A stretch of 64,000 nt of DNA from an uncultured Lachnospiraceae bacterium (lineage in GTDB: Bacteria; Bacillota; Clostridia; Lachnospirales; Lachnospiraceae). The translations under genes were made by a program, and so were the position numbers. The notes below the pieces were generated by a model. That model searched no databases, had not been told where the DNA came from, and saw only the letters and a list, made by a program, of their open reading frames with translations. This document shows positions 24,033-33,179 of this stretch, one piece after another. The DNA lies in assembly GCA_934402515.1 (NCBI GenBank), contig CAKRTZ010000001.1, positions 1-64,000 on the forward strand. The letters run 5' to 3'. The stretch's first letter is position 1. Every line of letters starts with the position of its first letter.

Positions 24033-24470
24033 CTACTGAATACCTGTGCTTCCAAATCCGCCTCTGGCAGGTCCGTCGAGACTTTCCACTTCGTCAAATA
24101 CAATTCTCGGCTGATGTTTCTGAATACGGAACTGACAGATTCTGTCATTCACATGAATCTGGGTATCCCGCACTGCATATACCGGATAGCGGTAGACATC
24201 ATCGTTGCCGCAGTAAGTTTCATCGATGACACCGATGCTGTTGGTCTGAATGATTCCAAAATTCTTAAAGGTAGAACTGCGGGGCGCAATGATAGCTTCA
24301 TAACCTTCCGGCAGTTTCATGGAAATTCCAAGGTTGATGAGCCTGAAGTCACCTTTTTTTAACTCCACATCCTCCGCAGCACGCAGATCAATCCAGTCAC
24401 TCTTGCCGTCCACATAAGCCAGTTTATCAATTTTATCCGTATGATATTTAATTTTGATCGTCTCAGTCAT
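24033..24470 (-). CDS. dut: dUTP diphosphatase
   Basis: Trimeric dUTPase, hydrolysing dUTP to dUMP and diphosphate, 145 residues. Motifs: APRSSTFKNFGI (motif 2), NSIGVIDETYCGNDD (motif 3, with the catalytic Asp), DRICQFRIQK (motif 4) and the C-terminal ARGGFGSTG (motif 5 P-loop-like arm). It lies 17 bp after nrdG and probably shares its transcript, linking dNTP synthesis with dUTP clean-up. Confidence 0.95.
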   Translation of the reverse strand: MTETIKIKYHTDKIDKLAYVDGKSDWIDLRAAEDVELKKGDFRLINLGISMKLPEGYEAIIAPRSSTFKNFGIIQTNSIGVIDETYCGNDDVYRYPVYAVRDTQIHVNDRICQFRIQKHQPRIVFDEVESLDGPARGGFGSTGIQ

Positions 24471-24487
24471 AACACAAGGTTCTCCTT

Positions 24488-25042
24488 TTATTCCCCACAG
24501 CCGCAGGGCATCACTTCCTCTTTACTCTTGATCTCCCGGTCATATTCCGGGCAATGCAGCCATACCTGCCCGGAAGGATCCTGCAATGTCCGTTTGACAT
24601 CAATCACACGTTGGTTTTTACTGCCTTTCCAACGCAGGGTATTATCCTTTTCTTCTACTACAAACTCACCGTCTACCACCACATCCAACAGGTGCATTAA
24701 CGGATCGTTCCTGATTTCCTCCCACAGAGAACCTGTATATAACCAGATTGTCTTCTTCGGATATCTCTCACGAATCTCTCCGGCCAGTTCCCTTACGCCT
24801 GCAATATTGGCAGGATGCAGCGGATCTCCTCCACTGAATGTGATACCGCTGATATAGCTTTTATCCAATTGATCAAAAATTTCCTGTTTTGCAGCCTCGT
24901 CAAATAAAAGCCCGCCTTCCGGATCCCAGGTGATCGGGTTCTGGCACTCTTTGCAGCAGTGGTCACAACCGGATACCCACAACACAACCCGCAGGCCGTC
25001 ACCGTTTAGCATGTCTTCTTTCGTTATATTATGATATCGCAA
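24488..25042 (-). CDS. nrdG: Anaerobic ribonucleotide reductase activating protein
   Basis: Radical-SAM activase that generates the glycyl radical in NrdD, about 184 residues. The CxxxCxxC cluster motif is in SGCDHCCKECQNP; GGDPLHPANIAGVRELA follows. The frame is open to 25168, but the start is most likely a TTG at 25042, giving (M)RYHNITKEDMLNGDGLR as in other NrdG proteins. A GGGGGA ribosome binding site lies 8 nt upstream. The longer frame would overlap nrdD. It is 37 bp downstream of nrdD. Confidence 0.94.
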   Translation of the reverse strand: MRYHNITKEDMLNGDGLRVVLWVSGCDHCCKECQNPITWDPEGGLLFDEAAKQEIFDQLDKSYISGITFSGGDPLHPANIAGVRELAGEIRERYPKKTIWLYTGSLWEEIRNDPLMHLLDVVVDGEFVVEEKDNTLRWKGSKNQRVIDVKRTLQDPSGQVWLHCPEYDREIKSKEEVMPCGCGE

Positions 25043-25079
25043 TGCTCTATCCCCCGTTTGCTGATTTGAGTTATAATGC

Positions 25080-27269
25080 CTACATGGATTTCCGCTCCGC
25101 AATCTCTGCCATCTTGGCATCAGAAAGCCGGGTATCTCCATGTACTCTGGAATATGCCAGATAACCATTCATACGGTCAATCTTGGTAAGATTTCTGCTT
25201 CCGCATTTGGGGCATACATCCATCTCCAGCTCCTGGTGTCCACAATCATCACAGTAGGCTAAAGACAAATTGACACCCTCGTAAAATCCCATGTCCATGG
25301 CACGACGCACCAGTGTTTTGATAGCCTCCGTATTATAGCTGATGGGGTATTTCACATACTGGATCTTGCCCCCATTACTCAGTTCCCAGAAACGGTATTC
25401 CTTATCCTGTTTCTCAATGGGAGTGATATCTTCTGTCACATGACAATGGAAGCTGTTGGATACATACTCTCTGTCCGATACGCCTTCCACGATGCCATAT
25501 TTCGCACGGAACTGTTTTACCTGAAGTCCGCAGAGATTCTCTGCCGGAGTTCCGTAAATAGCATAGAGATTTCCATCTTCCTCCTTAAACTCCGCCACCT
25601 TCTGGTTGATATGCTCCAGTACCTCCAGGGCAAACTGTCCGTCTTCCACCAGGGACTTTCCATTGTATAATTCCTGCAATTCATTAAAAGCGGTAATACC
25701 AAAGCTGGCTGTAGCGGTCTTTAAGATCGGCTTAATCTTGTCATGCAGCTGCAGATGTCCACCCAGGAAACCACCCTCACAATAAGCCAGTGGGTTCGTA
25801 GAGGCCCGCATCTCGCCCAGGTACGCATAGGTACGAATGTGCAGCTGGCGGATCAGATTCAAATAGTAATCCAGAACTTCATAAAAATCCTTACTCTCTT
25901 TTCTTGCCTTTGCAAGAATCATGGGTAAGTGTAAAGACACTGCACCAATGTTAAAACGCCCCACAAATACCGGTACATCCTTATCGTCTGCAGGATGCAT
26001 GCCGCCTCTCTCATACCAGGGAGACAGAAATGCCCGGCATCCCATGGGAGAAATCACCTTCCCATACTGCTTGTACATGCTGGCAATATAACCCTTCCCT
26101 GTAAGGCTGAGCCAATCCGGGTACATGGTCTTTGCAGAACACTCAATTCCTGCCTCGAATACATCCTCAAGAGGACATCCCTCTCCATGAAGATTTTCAT
26201 CATATAAGAAGACAATCTTCGGGAAAAGAACCGGTTTCTTGTGATCACTTTTTCCCTGTCCCTCTCGTCTCACATTCAACAATTTAATGGATGCCATCTT
26301 GGCAAACCGTCCGGTACCCAGTCCTGCTGTCACCGTGATAAAAGGATAATCACCACGGCTGCTGGCTACGGTATTGAATTTGTATTCCCAACCCTGGAAT
26401 CCCTGCTCAAACTCCTTTTCCACATCCTTGACTGCCTGTTCTTCCGCCTTATCCTGGGGAACTCCAAGCTTCCTGTATTTCTCTACCTCCTTCGCATAGG
26501 ACTTTTCTGCGTAGGGCTCCAGAATCTTATCTACCTCCGGTACTGTAAAGCCACCGTACTGCTGGCTGGCTGCACTCAGTACGATATCACCGATGACATC
26601 GAAAGCTACATCCAGAGTCTTTGGCTCATTGTACCAGATATTTCCCATCTCAAAACCGCCGGTAAGTACACTCTTTACATCAAATAGACAGCAGTTCATG
26701 GTATCCCGGCGGGCTGACATATCATGGACATAAATATAACCATCACGGCATGCCTGAATTTCCTCTGTAGTCATGAAAAATTTCTGATACAGTTCCTTGT
26801 TAAATTGATTAAAAATCAGGCTTCTCTTGGTGGATACCAGTGCTGAATCCGTGTTGGCATTTTCCTTATCACCGATATACATGATAGACTGGCTCTTTTT
26901 GTATACATCATCCATCATGCGGACAAAATCCTGTTTATAGTTCCGGTAATCCCGGTAACTTTTTGCAACAAGGGGTCTGGTGGCTTCCAGTGCAGACTCC
27001 ACAATATTATGCATCACGGGGATTGGAATCTGTTCATCTCCCAGTTCATCCACTTTATCCACAACGATCTGACAGATGCGGCGCTTCTCTTCATCGGTAA
27101 ATTTGGTCAGGGCACGGTAGGCACTTTTTCCCACGGCATTGATCACCTTCTGCACATTAAATGCTTCCAGGCTTCCATCCTTTTTAATGACCTTTACATC
27201 CTTTTTCGGATGATATTCCAATGAATAATCCACTGTTTCACGCTGTTTTAAGTCTGCTGCTTCTCCCAT
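25080..27269 (-). CDS. nrdD: Anaerobic ribonucleoside-triphosphate reductase
   Basis: Class III, oxygen-sensitive reductase making dNTPs, 729 residues. N-terminal ATP cone (about 24-115: VIKKDGSLEAFNVQKVINAV). Glycyl-radical-enzyme barrel with cysteines in RRDTMNCCLFDVKSV and PAENLCGLQVKQF. C-terminal zinc site CDDCGHQ ... CPKCGSRN, and the glycyl radical loop in RMNGYLAYSR. Everything expected for activity is present. The promoter region carries a 33-bp palindrome at the RNA start, suggesting NrdR-type repression. Confidence 0.97.
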   Translation of the reverse strand: MGEAADLKQRETVDYSLEYHPKKDVKVIKKDGSLEAFNVQKVINAVGKSAYRALTKFTDEEKRRICQIVVDKVDELGDEQIPIPVMHNIVESALEATRPLVAKSYRDYRNYKQDFVRMMDDVYKKSQSIMYIGDKENANTDSALVSTKRSLIFNQFNKELYQKFFMTTEEIQACRDGYIYVHDMSARRDTMNCCLFDVKSVLTGGFEMGNIWYNEPKTLDVAFDVIGDIVLSAASQQYGGFTVPEVDKILEPYAEKSYAKEVEKYRKLGVPQDKAEEQAVKDVEKEFEQGFQGWEYKFNTVASSRGDYPFITVTAGLGTGRFAKMASIKLLNVRREGQGKSDHKKPVLFPKIVFLYDENLHGEGCPLEDVFEAGIECSAKTMYPDWLSLTGKGYIASMYKQYGKVISPMGCRAFLSPWYERGGMHPADDKDVPVFVGRFNIGAVSLHLPMILAKARKESKDFYEVLDYYLNLIRQLHIRTYAYLGEMRASTNPLAYCEGGFLGGHLQLHDKIKPILKTATASFGITAFNELQELYNGKSLVEDGQFALEVLEHINQKVAEFKEEDGNLYAIYGTPAENLCGLQVKQFRAKYGIVEGVSDREYVSNSFHCHVTEDITPIEKQDKEYRFWELSNGGKIQYVKYPISYNTEAIKTLVRRAMDMGFYEGVNLSLAYCDDCGHQELEMDVCPKCGSRNLTKIDRMNGYLAYSRVHGDTRLSDAKMAEIAERKSM

Positions 27270-27304
27270 GAGATAACCCCTCCAAATATGCTACATGTTG
27301 AAAT

Positions 27305-27337
27305 GTGCCACCAGATATATACAATATCTAGTGGCAC
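27305..27337. promoter_or_regulatory. NrdR-like 33-bp palindrome upstream of nrdD
   Basis: On the minus strand, arms GTGCCACTAGATAT and ATATCTGGTGGCAC match at 13 of 14 positions around a 5-nt centre. It covers the predicted RNA start (near 27336), ideal for repression. The AT-rich core with ACTAGATATTGT resembles NrdR boxes. The name is inferred from this and from the gene served. Confidence 0.6.
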
Positions 27338-27342
27338 TATTC

Positions 27343-27371
27343 AGCATAGCAAATTGAGTGGTCAATGTCAA
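27343..27371 (-). promoter_or_regulatory. Promoter of nrdD
   Basis: Minus strand TTGACA (27366-27371), 17-bp spacer, TATGCT (27343-27348) with TG extension. It begins 7 bp after the WYL gene stop. Confidence 0.7.
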
Positions 27372-27377
27372 TAGCTC

Positions 27378-28358
27378 TTACTCTATAAGATCCTGCAAAT
27401 ATTTCCGATATTCCAGACGCACACTTTCCGGGGAAAGGATCTGCACCTGTTTTCCGATACCTGCAAGCCATCCGAAAAATTGTCCGCTCACCGCTACCGG
27501 CACCCGAACGGAAAAATGCTGCTCATCTCTCTTTCGGATACTGACTTCTGTTCCAAAGCGGTCTACCATCACTCCGAGAAGATGATTTTCAAATTGCAGC
27601 GTCAGCATTTCTTCTCTTCCACCATACATATTAAAGGTTCGATTACAATACTGTGCCACATCAAAGTTGGAAAAAGCTTCCTGTCCATTTCTCTTCTCGT
27701 GATTCAACCGGATCGTTCCCATCTTGTCCACACGGTAATGCTTAATCTTGCACTCCTCTTCATCGTAGGCAATCAGATAGTAATTTTCTGCATTCCATGC
27801 CAGGGACCAGGGACTGACCACATATTCATGACCATTTCTCCTGGGCTGCAGTTTTTTTTGCAGATTCCAGTCCAGATAGGTAAAACAGATCTGGCTTCCT
27901 TCGTTAAGTGCCTGATGGATCTGATCCACACTGTCATAAATCTCTTCGTTGCTGGCTTTCACCCGGCTGGCCACATAGACCTGGCGCTGCAGCTGTCTGC
28001 CATCGTATCTGTTGGCAAAGGTTTCCAGCTTATGGATCAGTTCCTCAGATTTTGATTTCGTGATAAACCGGGATGACTGCACCACATCCACCAGAACTTT
28101 TAATTCCGGCAGGGTAAAGGTTCTGGCTGCCAGGTAATACCCGCTGTTTCCTCTTCCTCTTTTCTGAACCACTCCGATTCCGAATTCTTTCAGCCGCTGC
28201 ATGTCATCATAAATACTCTTGCGCTCTGCACTGATGTCATATTCCGCCAGTTTCTCAATCAGTTCCGCTGCATTTAAAGGATGTTCCTCATCCGTCTGCT
28301 CCCAGAGAATTTTGATCAGATACAGGATTTTGCTTTTCTGATTATATGATTTGGACAT
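27378..28358 (-). CDS. WYL-domain transcriptional regulator
   Basis: 326 residues. N-terminal DeoR/HTH_11-like winged helix (about 5-70: SKILYLIKILWEQTDEEHPL, AERKSIYDDMQRLKEFGI), WYL domain (about 145-235: VVSPWSLAWNAENYYLIAYD, IKHYRVDKM) and a C-terminal WCX extension. WYL proteins sense nucleic-acid or nucleotide ligands and act as repressors or activators. Here the gene lies between the nucleotide-metabolism run (punA, cdd, rnhA) and nrdD. It starts 12 bp after the upstream HAD gene and is probably co-transcribed. Its target is unknown. Confidence 0.9.
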   Translation of the reverse strand: MSKSYNQKSKILYLIKILWEQTDEEHPLNAAELIEKLAEYDISAERKSIYDDMQRLKEFGIGVVQKRGRGNSGYYLAARTFTLPELKVLVDVVQSSRFITKSKSEELIHKLETFANRYDGRQLQRQVYVASRVKASNEEIYDSVDQIHQALNEGSQICFTYLDWNLQKKLQPRRNGHEYVVSPWSLAWNAENYYLIAYDEEECKIKHYRVDKMGTIRLNHEKRNGQEAFSNFDVAQYCNRTFNMYGGREEMLTLQFENHLLGVMVDRFGTEVSIRKRDEQHFSVRVPVAVSGQFFGWLAGIGKQVQILSPESVRLEYRKYLQDLIE

Positions 28359-28370
28359 CGGATTTTCCTC

Positions 28371-29069
28371 CTAGGAATGAGCCACCAGTGCCAATACATC
28401 CGGCAGGCTTCTGATTTCGTAAGTCACCGGAATTTCCCTATCCTCTGGTTTTTTCTTCGGATTATACCAGCAGGTGGCAATTCCGGCATTTTTTCCTCCC
28501 TTCATATCGCTGGAAAGGGAATCTCCGATCAGCAGCACCTGCCTGGGATCCACCTCTCCCAGTGTTTCAAAAACTTTATGAAAAAAGGCCGCTGAGGGTT
28601 TCTCCGCACCGATCTCTTCTGAAATAAACAGACCATCCATAAGCTTTTCCAGCTTTGACAGATGCATACGGCTCTTCTGGGTATCCGCCACTCCGTTGGT
28701 AACCACATACTGCCGCAGTCCCAGATCTTTACATGCCGCCACAACCTCCCATGCATCCTCAAACAGAAAAGCAGATGCCGAAAGTTCTTCATTATAAGTG
28801 AGTCTGAACTGTACCGGATCCAAATCCTGAATCATCAGGGTTTCAAACAATGTCCGGAATCTTCCTACCAGCAGTTCCTGCCGTGTCACTTCCCCCAGTT
28901 CCAGACGTTTCCAGTAGCTTTCGTTAATTTTGGAATAGAGGGAAACCACATCATCCCCCACACTGCGTCTGTATTTTGCAAAACTTTTTAGCAACGCATT
29001 TCTCTCACATTTTTTGAAATCCAGAAGTGTATCATCCAGATCCCAAAACAGAATTGTATAGTTTGCCAT
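28371..29069 (-). CDS. HAD phosphatase, YjjG-like (pyrimidine nucleotidase)
   Basis: 232-residue haloacid dehalogenase-superfamily enzyme. Motif I FWDLDDTLLDF (nucleophile and acid/base Asp), motif II VVTNGV, motif III Lys in EEIGAEKPSAAFF, motif IV LLIGDSLSSDMKGG. The helical cap between motifs I and II and the overall sequence match YjjG, a house-cleaning nucleotidase that dephosphorylates noncanonical pyrimidine nucleotides. Context with dUTPase and cytidine deaminase agrees. The substrate call remains an inference within a promiscuous family. Confidence 0.85.
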   Translation of the reverse strand: MANYTILFWDLDDTLLDFKKCERNALLKSFAKYRRSVGDDVVSLYSKINESYWKRLELGEVTRQELLVGRFRTLFETLMIQDLDPVQFRLTYNEELSASAFLFEDAWEVVAACKDLGLRQYVVTNGVADTQKSRMHLSKLEKLMDGLFISEEIGAEKPSAAFFHKVFETLGEVDPRQVLLIGDSLSSDMKGGKNAGIATCWYNPKKKPEDREIPVTYEIRSLPDVLALVAHS

Positions 29070-29074
29070 TTTCG

Positions 29075-29686
29075 TTATTCCTCGTCTTTATCCGGTAATA
29101 ATGCCGCTTTTGCCAGCTGATCTGCCTCCTCGTTATAAGTATCCCCTGTGTGGGCTGCAATTTTCCGAAAGGTTATCTCACAGGTTTTTCCGCTCTCCTT
29201 CATGAAAGCCGCATATTTTTGCGTCAGTTCATTCTTCGCTTTCCATCCACCGGTGGCCCACATCTCGATTCCCATATAATCGTAGCAGATTTCTAACTTT
29301 CCATACCCTGCTTTCTGTGCCCACTTCACTGCATACATGGCACCTAACATTTCCCCTGCCACGTTGCGCAATGCCACACACTCCGGGCTGCTTCCTCCCC
29401 CGTTTTTACGAATAATCCCGCCTCCCGGTACAAGAAGCACGCAGCCATATGCATATCGTCCCAGATTCACATCAAAACTGCCATCCACATAAGCAATCAG
29501 ATGGTTCTGGTCCTTTTGGGGAGACTTACCTTCCTCTTTCAGATAAGCTTCTGCCTCCTTCCGGGAAGCAAAGCTTTTATATTGAGCCCCGCTGAATCCA
29601 TCCACTGATGCCTTACAGGCTTCCCAGCTTACATAAATTCCCGGCTTTTTTCCTTTTTTTACTGCATAAAACTTTTGTTTTGCCAT
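29075..29686 (-). CDS. rnhA: Ribonuclease HI with viroplasmin domain
   Basis: Removes RNA from RNA-DNA hybrids. Two domains: N-terminal caulimovirus viroplasmin/RHBD (about 3-50: KFYAVKKGKKPGIYVSWEAC, GAQYKSFASRKEAEAYL), which binds hybrids, then RNase H (about 63-200) with catalytic YVDGSFD, GEMLGAMYA, CYDYMGIEMWATG and HTGDTYNEEADQLA. The frame extends two codons to a GTG, but the ATG at 29686 overlaps the upstream stop as TAATG with an AGGAAAG ribosome binding site. It is coupled to the MutS-like gene. Confidence 0.93.
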   Translation of the reverse strand: MAKQKFYAVKKGKKPGIYVSWEACKASVDGFSGAQYKSFASRKEAEAYLKEEGKSPQKDQNHLIAYVDGSFDVNLGRYAYGCVLLVPGGGIIRKNGGGSSPECVALRNVAGEMLGAMYAVKWAQKAGYGKLEICYDYMGIEMWATGGWKAKNELTQKYAAFMKESGKTCEITFRKIAAHTGDTYNEEADQLAKAALLPDKDEE

Positions 29687-31380
29687 TACCACTTTCCTGT
29701 CTGCAGAAATTGCTCTGCCCGTTTCTCCGCTCTTACCGTAATCTCCTTTTCAAATCCCATCATGTCTAACAGCTTAATGGCATTCCGGCTGGTGGCCTCT
29801 CCCTTTTGAATCACATAAGTAAAATGAATCTGTGTTCCGTCAAACTCTTCGGAGAAATGGTAATTTTCATATTCTCCGCATAGCAGCTTCGTCAATTCAA
29901 TATCATGGGTAGCGGTAAAGCAAAGAAGATTCTGTCCGGCCAGATCATGAAGAATTTCCACAGAGGCTGCAATACGTTCTACGGTGTTAGTGCCGCGAAG
30001 TACCTCATCCACAAAACAAAGCACCGGTGTTTTCTCCGCCTGCGCCCCGTCAAGAATCCGTTTCAGTGCCTTAATTTCTGCCATATAATAGCTTTCTCCG
30101 GAAAGCAGGTCATCGTGTAGTGCCATGGAGGAATAAATGCGGAAAAAGCTTGCCTGATAAACCTCTGCTAAAACCATGTGGACAGACTGTGCCATCAGTG
30201 CGGCAACAGCAACTGTTTTCAGAAATGTGGATTTACCCGAAGCATTGGAGCCGGTGATCAGAACATTTCGTTCCGTTTCCACAGAATTGGCAACCGGCTG
30301 TTCCAACAGAGGATGCACGCCTTTTTGAAGATGGATTTTCTTATTCCCGGTAAACACCGGAATACAATAAGCCTGTCCCTTCTGTCTTAGGTACTCCCGA
30401 TAGCACTGAATCGAGATGGACGCATCCAGCTGTCCCGTCACAGTCATCAGAACCTCTATCTGGGGCAGATGCCCACGCACCTGACGCAGCATCTGATTGA
30501 ATTTTAAAATATCCAGATGAAACATCATACGGATATAGTCCAGTGCCAGTTCCACCGGATCGCTGCTTCCGCTCATTCTGGTGGGGGACAAAATCAAATG
30601 GGAATTTCTCCGGTATTTCTTAAATACCTTTACCTGTTCCATAATAAGCCGGGCATCCTCCCGAAGAATTTCTTCTTCCTGTTTTTTTAGTACCCCGGCC
30701 ACCTGCTCTGCGCCCTCAATCAATCGCAACAAATAGGAGAAACTGACAATGTAGGGATCAATCTCTCCCTTTTGTTTGAAATACCGCAGGAAATTGAAAA
30801 GGACTCCTGCAATCATTCCAGTCACTCCGATGCCCACGTTTACAAAGCACATGGGAATCATCCCCAGGATAAAAAGGTCGACTGCCACAGATAACACACC
30901 GTTTCGCTCTCCCAGATTATCCAACAGATCCAGATAATCCCAGATCGCATATTTTCCACTCCGGCCCACCTTTAAAAACTGCATCTGCAGTGGCAGGCGC
31001 ACCTCGTCCTTCTCCATGGCACAGATCCGTTTTTCCCGCTGTTTCAAGGTTTCTTCTTCATAGCAGGGAGTCCGCAGCATGTAATAGAGAAATTGTTCTC
31101 CCACACTGCTGTCTGTATAATCCATTTTTTTGAACACTTCATCCATTCCCAGATCATTCCAGGTTATGTCATCAATACCATTGGAATCCTTATGTCGTAC
31201 ATAGTAAGAAGCGATGGTCTTCCCTTCCTCCGCCTTATGCTTTTTGGAGGAAGCTTTCCCATAATTGTCCCGGTGCTGCGCCTCCAGCCATCTCCAACGT
31301 TTTTTTTCATTGATGCGGTCTGCCACCGTGAGAAACAGAATAAAGGCCACAAAAAGCACTAGCAACAGCTCATATTCCAT
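29686..31380 (-). CDS. MutS-family ATPase with membrane segments
   Basis: 564 residues. N-terminal membrane anchor (about 4-22: YELLLVLFVAFILFLTV) and a hydrophobic hairpin at about 165-205. A MutS-like lever region follows, then the MutS ATPase domain (about 350-560) with Walker A ITGSNASGKST (about 375), ESYYMAEIKALKRIL, Walker B LCFVDEVLRGTNTVER and FTATHDIELT. There is no mismatch-recognition (F-x-E) domain, so it is not MutS1; it belongs to the poorly characterised membrane-associated MutS-like group. Flanked by mtaD (1 bp away) and rnhA (1-bp overlap), so it is co-transcribed. Function unknown. Confidence 0.85.
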   Translation of the reverse strand: MEYELLLVLFVAFILFLTVADRINEKKRWRWLEAQHRDNYGKASSKKHKAEEGKTIASYYVRHKDSNGIDDITWNDLGMDEVFKKMDYTDSSVGEQFLYYMLRTPCYEEETLKQREKRICAMEKDEVRLPLQMQFLKVGRSGKYAIWDYLDLLDNLGERNGVLSVAVDLFILGMIPMCFVNVGIGVTGMIAGVLFNFLRYFKQKGEIDPYIVSFSYLLRLIEGAEQVAGVLKKQEEEILREDARLIMEQVKVFKKYRRNSHLILSPTRMSGSSDPVELALDYIRMMFHLDILKFNQMLRQVRGHLPQIEVLMTVTGQLDASISIQCYREYLRQKGQAYCIPVFTGNKKIHLQKGVHPLLEQPVANSVETERNVLITGSNASGKSTFLKTVAVAALMAQSVHMVLAEVYQASFFRIYSSMALHDDLLSGESYYMAEIKALKRILDGAQAEKTPVLCFVDEVLRGTNTVERIAASVEILHDLAGQNLLCFTATHDIELTKLLCGEYENYHFSEEFDGTQIHFTYVIQKGEATSRNAIKLLDMMGFEKEITVRAEKRAEQFLQTGKW

Positions 31381-31381
31381 C

Positions 31382-32659
31382 TTACTTTTCTAAAATCCTT
31401 TCCAGGGTCTTTTCTACCCCCCGATAAATCTCCTTCGGCTGATCCTTTGTGTAGAAAGTACCACTTTCATACAAAATTCTTCCATGAATCATGGTCATGG
31501 CCACATTTTGTTTACTTCCGCTGTATACCAGATTCTTCTGGATATTATGGATCGGCTGCATATTGGGCTGATGCAGGTCTATACGGATCAAATCCGCATA
31601 CTTTCCTTCGGCAAGCACATCACTGTTGTCAAGTCCCATGGCTTTCGCGCCGTTCACCGTTGCCATTTTCAAAACTTCCCTTGCATCCACGGCCGCTGCA
31701 TCCTGCTCCTTTAACTTAGCCAGACCGGTCACCAGAAACATTTCACGGAACATATCCAGACAGTTGTTGCTGGAAGGCCCATCCGTTCCCACTGCCACCG
31801 GAATTCCATCCTTCAAAAAATCGCTGATAGGAGCAATTCCGCTGGCAAGCTTTGTGTTGGATCCCGGATTGGTCACGATGGTAAGATTTCGTTTTTTAAA
31901 GATGGCACGATCCTCAGGTGTCAGATATACACCATGATAGCCACCACCGCCATACTCCCACATACCAAGACTCTCAAAGAGCTGTGCCGGCGTGCAGCCG
32001 TAACGTTCTACACAGCCTTCCACCTCTGCTTTTGTCTCTGAGATATGAGTAAATACCGGCGCTTTGTATTTCTGTGACAGTTCCGCCACCTGGGCAAGCA
32101 GTTCTTTGGAAGTGGTATACTCTGCATGAAAACCCAGCATAAAACTGTTCAGTTCATCCTTGTGGTTTAATTTCTCGTACCACTGCTCTAACAAAGGAAT
32201 GGACTCGCTGAAGTTATTCAGTCCCCCAACCTGCACGCACCGCATCCCCATATTGGAACAGGCATCTGCGATGGAATCCGGCGTGAGATACATGTCAAAG
32301 ATAGCCGTCACTCCGGTGGTGAGATATTCCAGGATTGCCAACTCTGTGGCTGTATAAATATCCTCCGGTGTCAATTTCGCTTCCAAGGGAAAAATCTGTG
32401 TATTCAACCATTCCGCCAAAGGACAGTCATCCGCCAGAGAGCGCATCAAGGTCATCCCCGAATGGGTATGGGCATTCTTAAAGCCCGGCATGAGCAGATC
32501 CCCCTTGCAATCAATCTCACGTTGGAAGTCCTTGGGTGTATCCTCCCTGGCCGGCCCTACATAGGTAATTTGGGCTCCCTCTGTCCAGATTTCTCCCTGA
32601 AAGATCTCCTCCCCTTCCTTCATCGTTAGGATTCTTGCATTATATAGTCTAATTTTCAT
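31382..32659 (-). CDS. mtaD: Amidohydrolase: 5-methylthioadenosine/S-adenosylhomocysteine deaminase
   Basis: 425-residue TIM-barrel deaminase of the MtaD/TrzN-like group. Metal motif HTH in FKNAHTHSGMTLMR; SLADDCPLAEWLNTQIFPLE is typical of MTA/SAH deaminases. Other metal ligands lie in FHAEYTTS, VFTHISETKAEVEGC and VAVGTDGPSSNNCLDMF. It removes the amino group from adenosine-type nucleosides. Neighbours are cytidine deaminase and purine nucleoside phosphorylase, a nucleoside-salvage set. Substrate specificity within the family (MTA, SAH, adenosine) is not certain. Confidence 0.88.
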   Translation of the reverse strand: MKIRLYNARILTMKEGEEIFQGEIWTEGAQITYVGPAREDTPKDFQREIDCKGDLLMPGFKNAHTHSGMTLMRSLADDCPLAEWLNTQIFPLEAKLTPEDIYTATELAILEYLTTGVTAIFDMYLTPDSIADACSNMGMRCVQVGGLNNFSESIPLLEQWYEKLNHKDELNSFMLGFHAEYTTSKELLAQVAELSQKYKAPVFTHISETKAEVEGCVERYGCTPAQLFESLGMWEYGGGGYHGVYLTPEDRAIFKKRNLTIVTNPGSNTKLASGIAPISDFLKDGIPVAVGTDGPSSNNCLDMFREMFLVTGLAKLKEQDAAAVDAREVLKMATVNGAKAMGLDNSDVLAEGKYADLIRIDLHQPNMQPIHNIQKNLVYSGSKQNVAMTMIHGRILYESGTFYTKDQPKEIYRGVEKTLERILEK

Positions 32660-32703
32660 AAATACCTCTCTTTTCTCCTGTGGAAAAATACATCGAAGAT
32701 CTT

Positions 32704-33168
32704 TTACCTAAGATTATCCGGTCCAAAACTCTGAGGCAATAACTCGTCCAATGTCATCTGATGATAGTTTCGGATGGACTTCGCCGTGATCACCGTAAAC
32801 TCCTGGGGATTCACAAATTCCCGAAGAACCTGTCTGCACACCCCACAGGGAAATGCGTATTGGGACAATTCCTGTCCTTCTTCGGTTACATCCTCTGTTT
32901 CCGGCCCTCCCACAATGGCAATCGCCTGAAAATTTCTCCCGGTCGTCCCCGTTTTCTTCTCGCTCACTGCCTTAAATACTGCCACCCGCTCCGCACAGAT
33001 CGTTGGCCCGAAAGCCGCATTTTCAATATTACACCCGGTCACAATGCTGCCGTCTGTGCAAAGCAGTGCTGCCCCCACCCTATAATGGGAATAAGGGGTA
33101 TAGGCATTTCTTCTGGCAAGGAATGCTGTCTCGATCAGTTGTTGACGTAAAGTTTCTGTCAGTTCCAT
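32704..33168 (-). CDS. cdd: Cytidine deaminase
   Basis: 154-residue zinc enzyme converting (deoxy)cytidine to (deoxy)uridine. Zinc and catalytic residues: CAERVA (Cys and catalytic Glu) after NIENAAFGPTI, and PCGVCRQVL. Opening AFLARRNAYTPYSHYRVGAA is typical. It lies 11 bp after punA and 44 bp before mtaD in the salvage run. The length is slightly above the usual 130-140 because of a loop insert (EKKTGTTGRNF). Confidence 0.96.
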   Translation of the reverse strand: MELTETLRQQLIETAFLARRNAYTPYSHYRVGAALLCTDGSIVTGCNIENAAFGPTICAERVAVFKAVSEKKTGTTGRNFQAIAIVGGPETEDVTEEGQELSQYAFPCGVCRQVLREFVNPQEFTVITAKSIRNYHQMTLDELLPQSFGPDNLR

Positions 33169-33179
33169 CTTTCCTATCC

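Noticed and set aside
25043..25168. Longer N-terminus for nrdG
   Set aside because: It would overlap nrdD by 89 bp and adds residues without counterpart in NrdG proteins. The TTG at 25042 has a good ribosome binding site.
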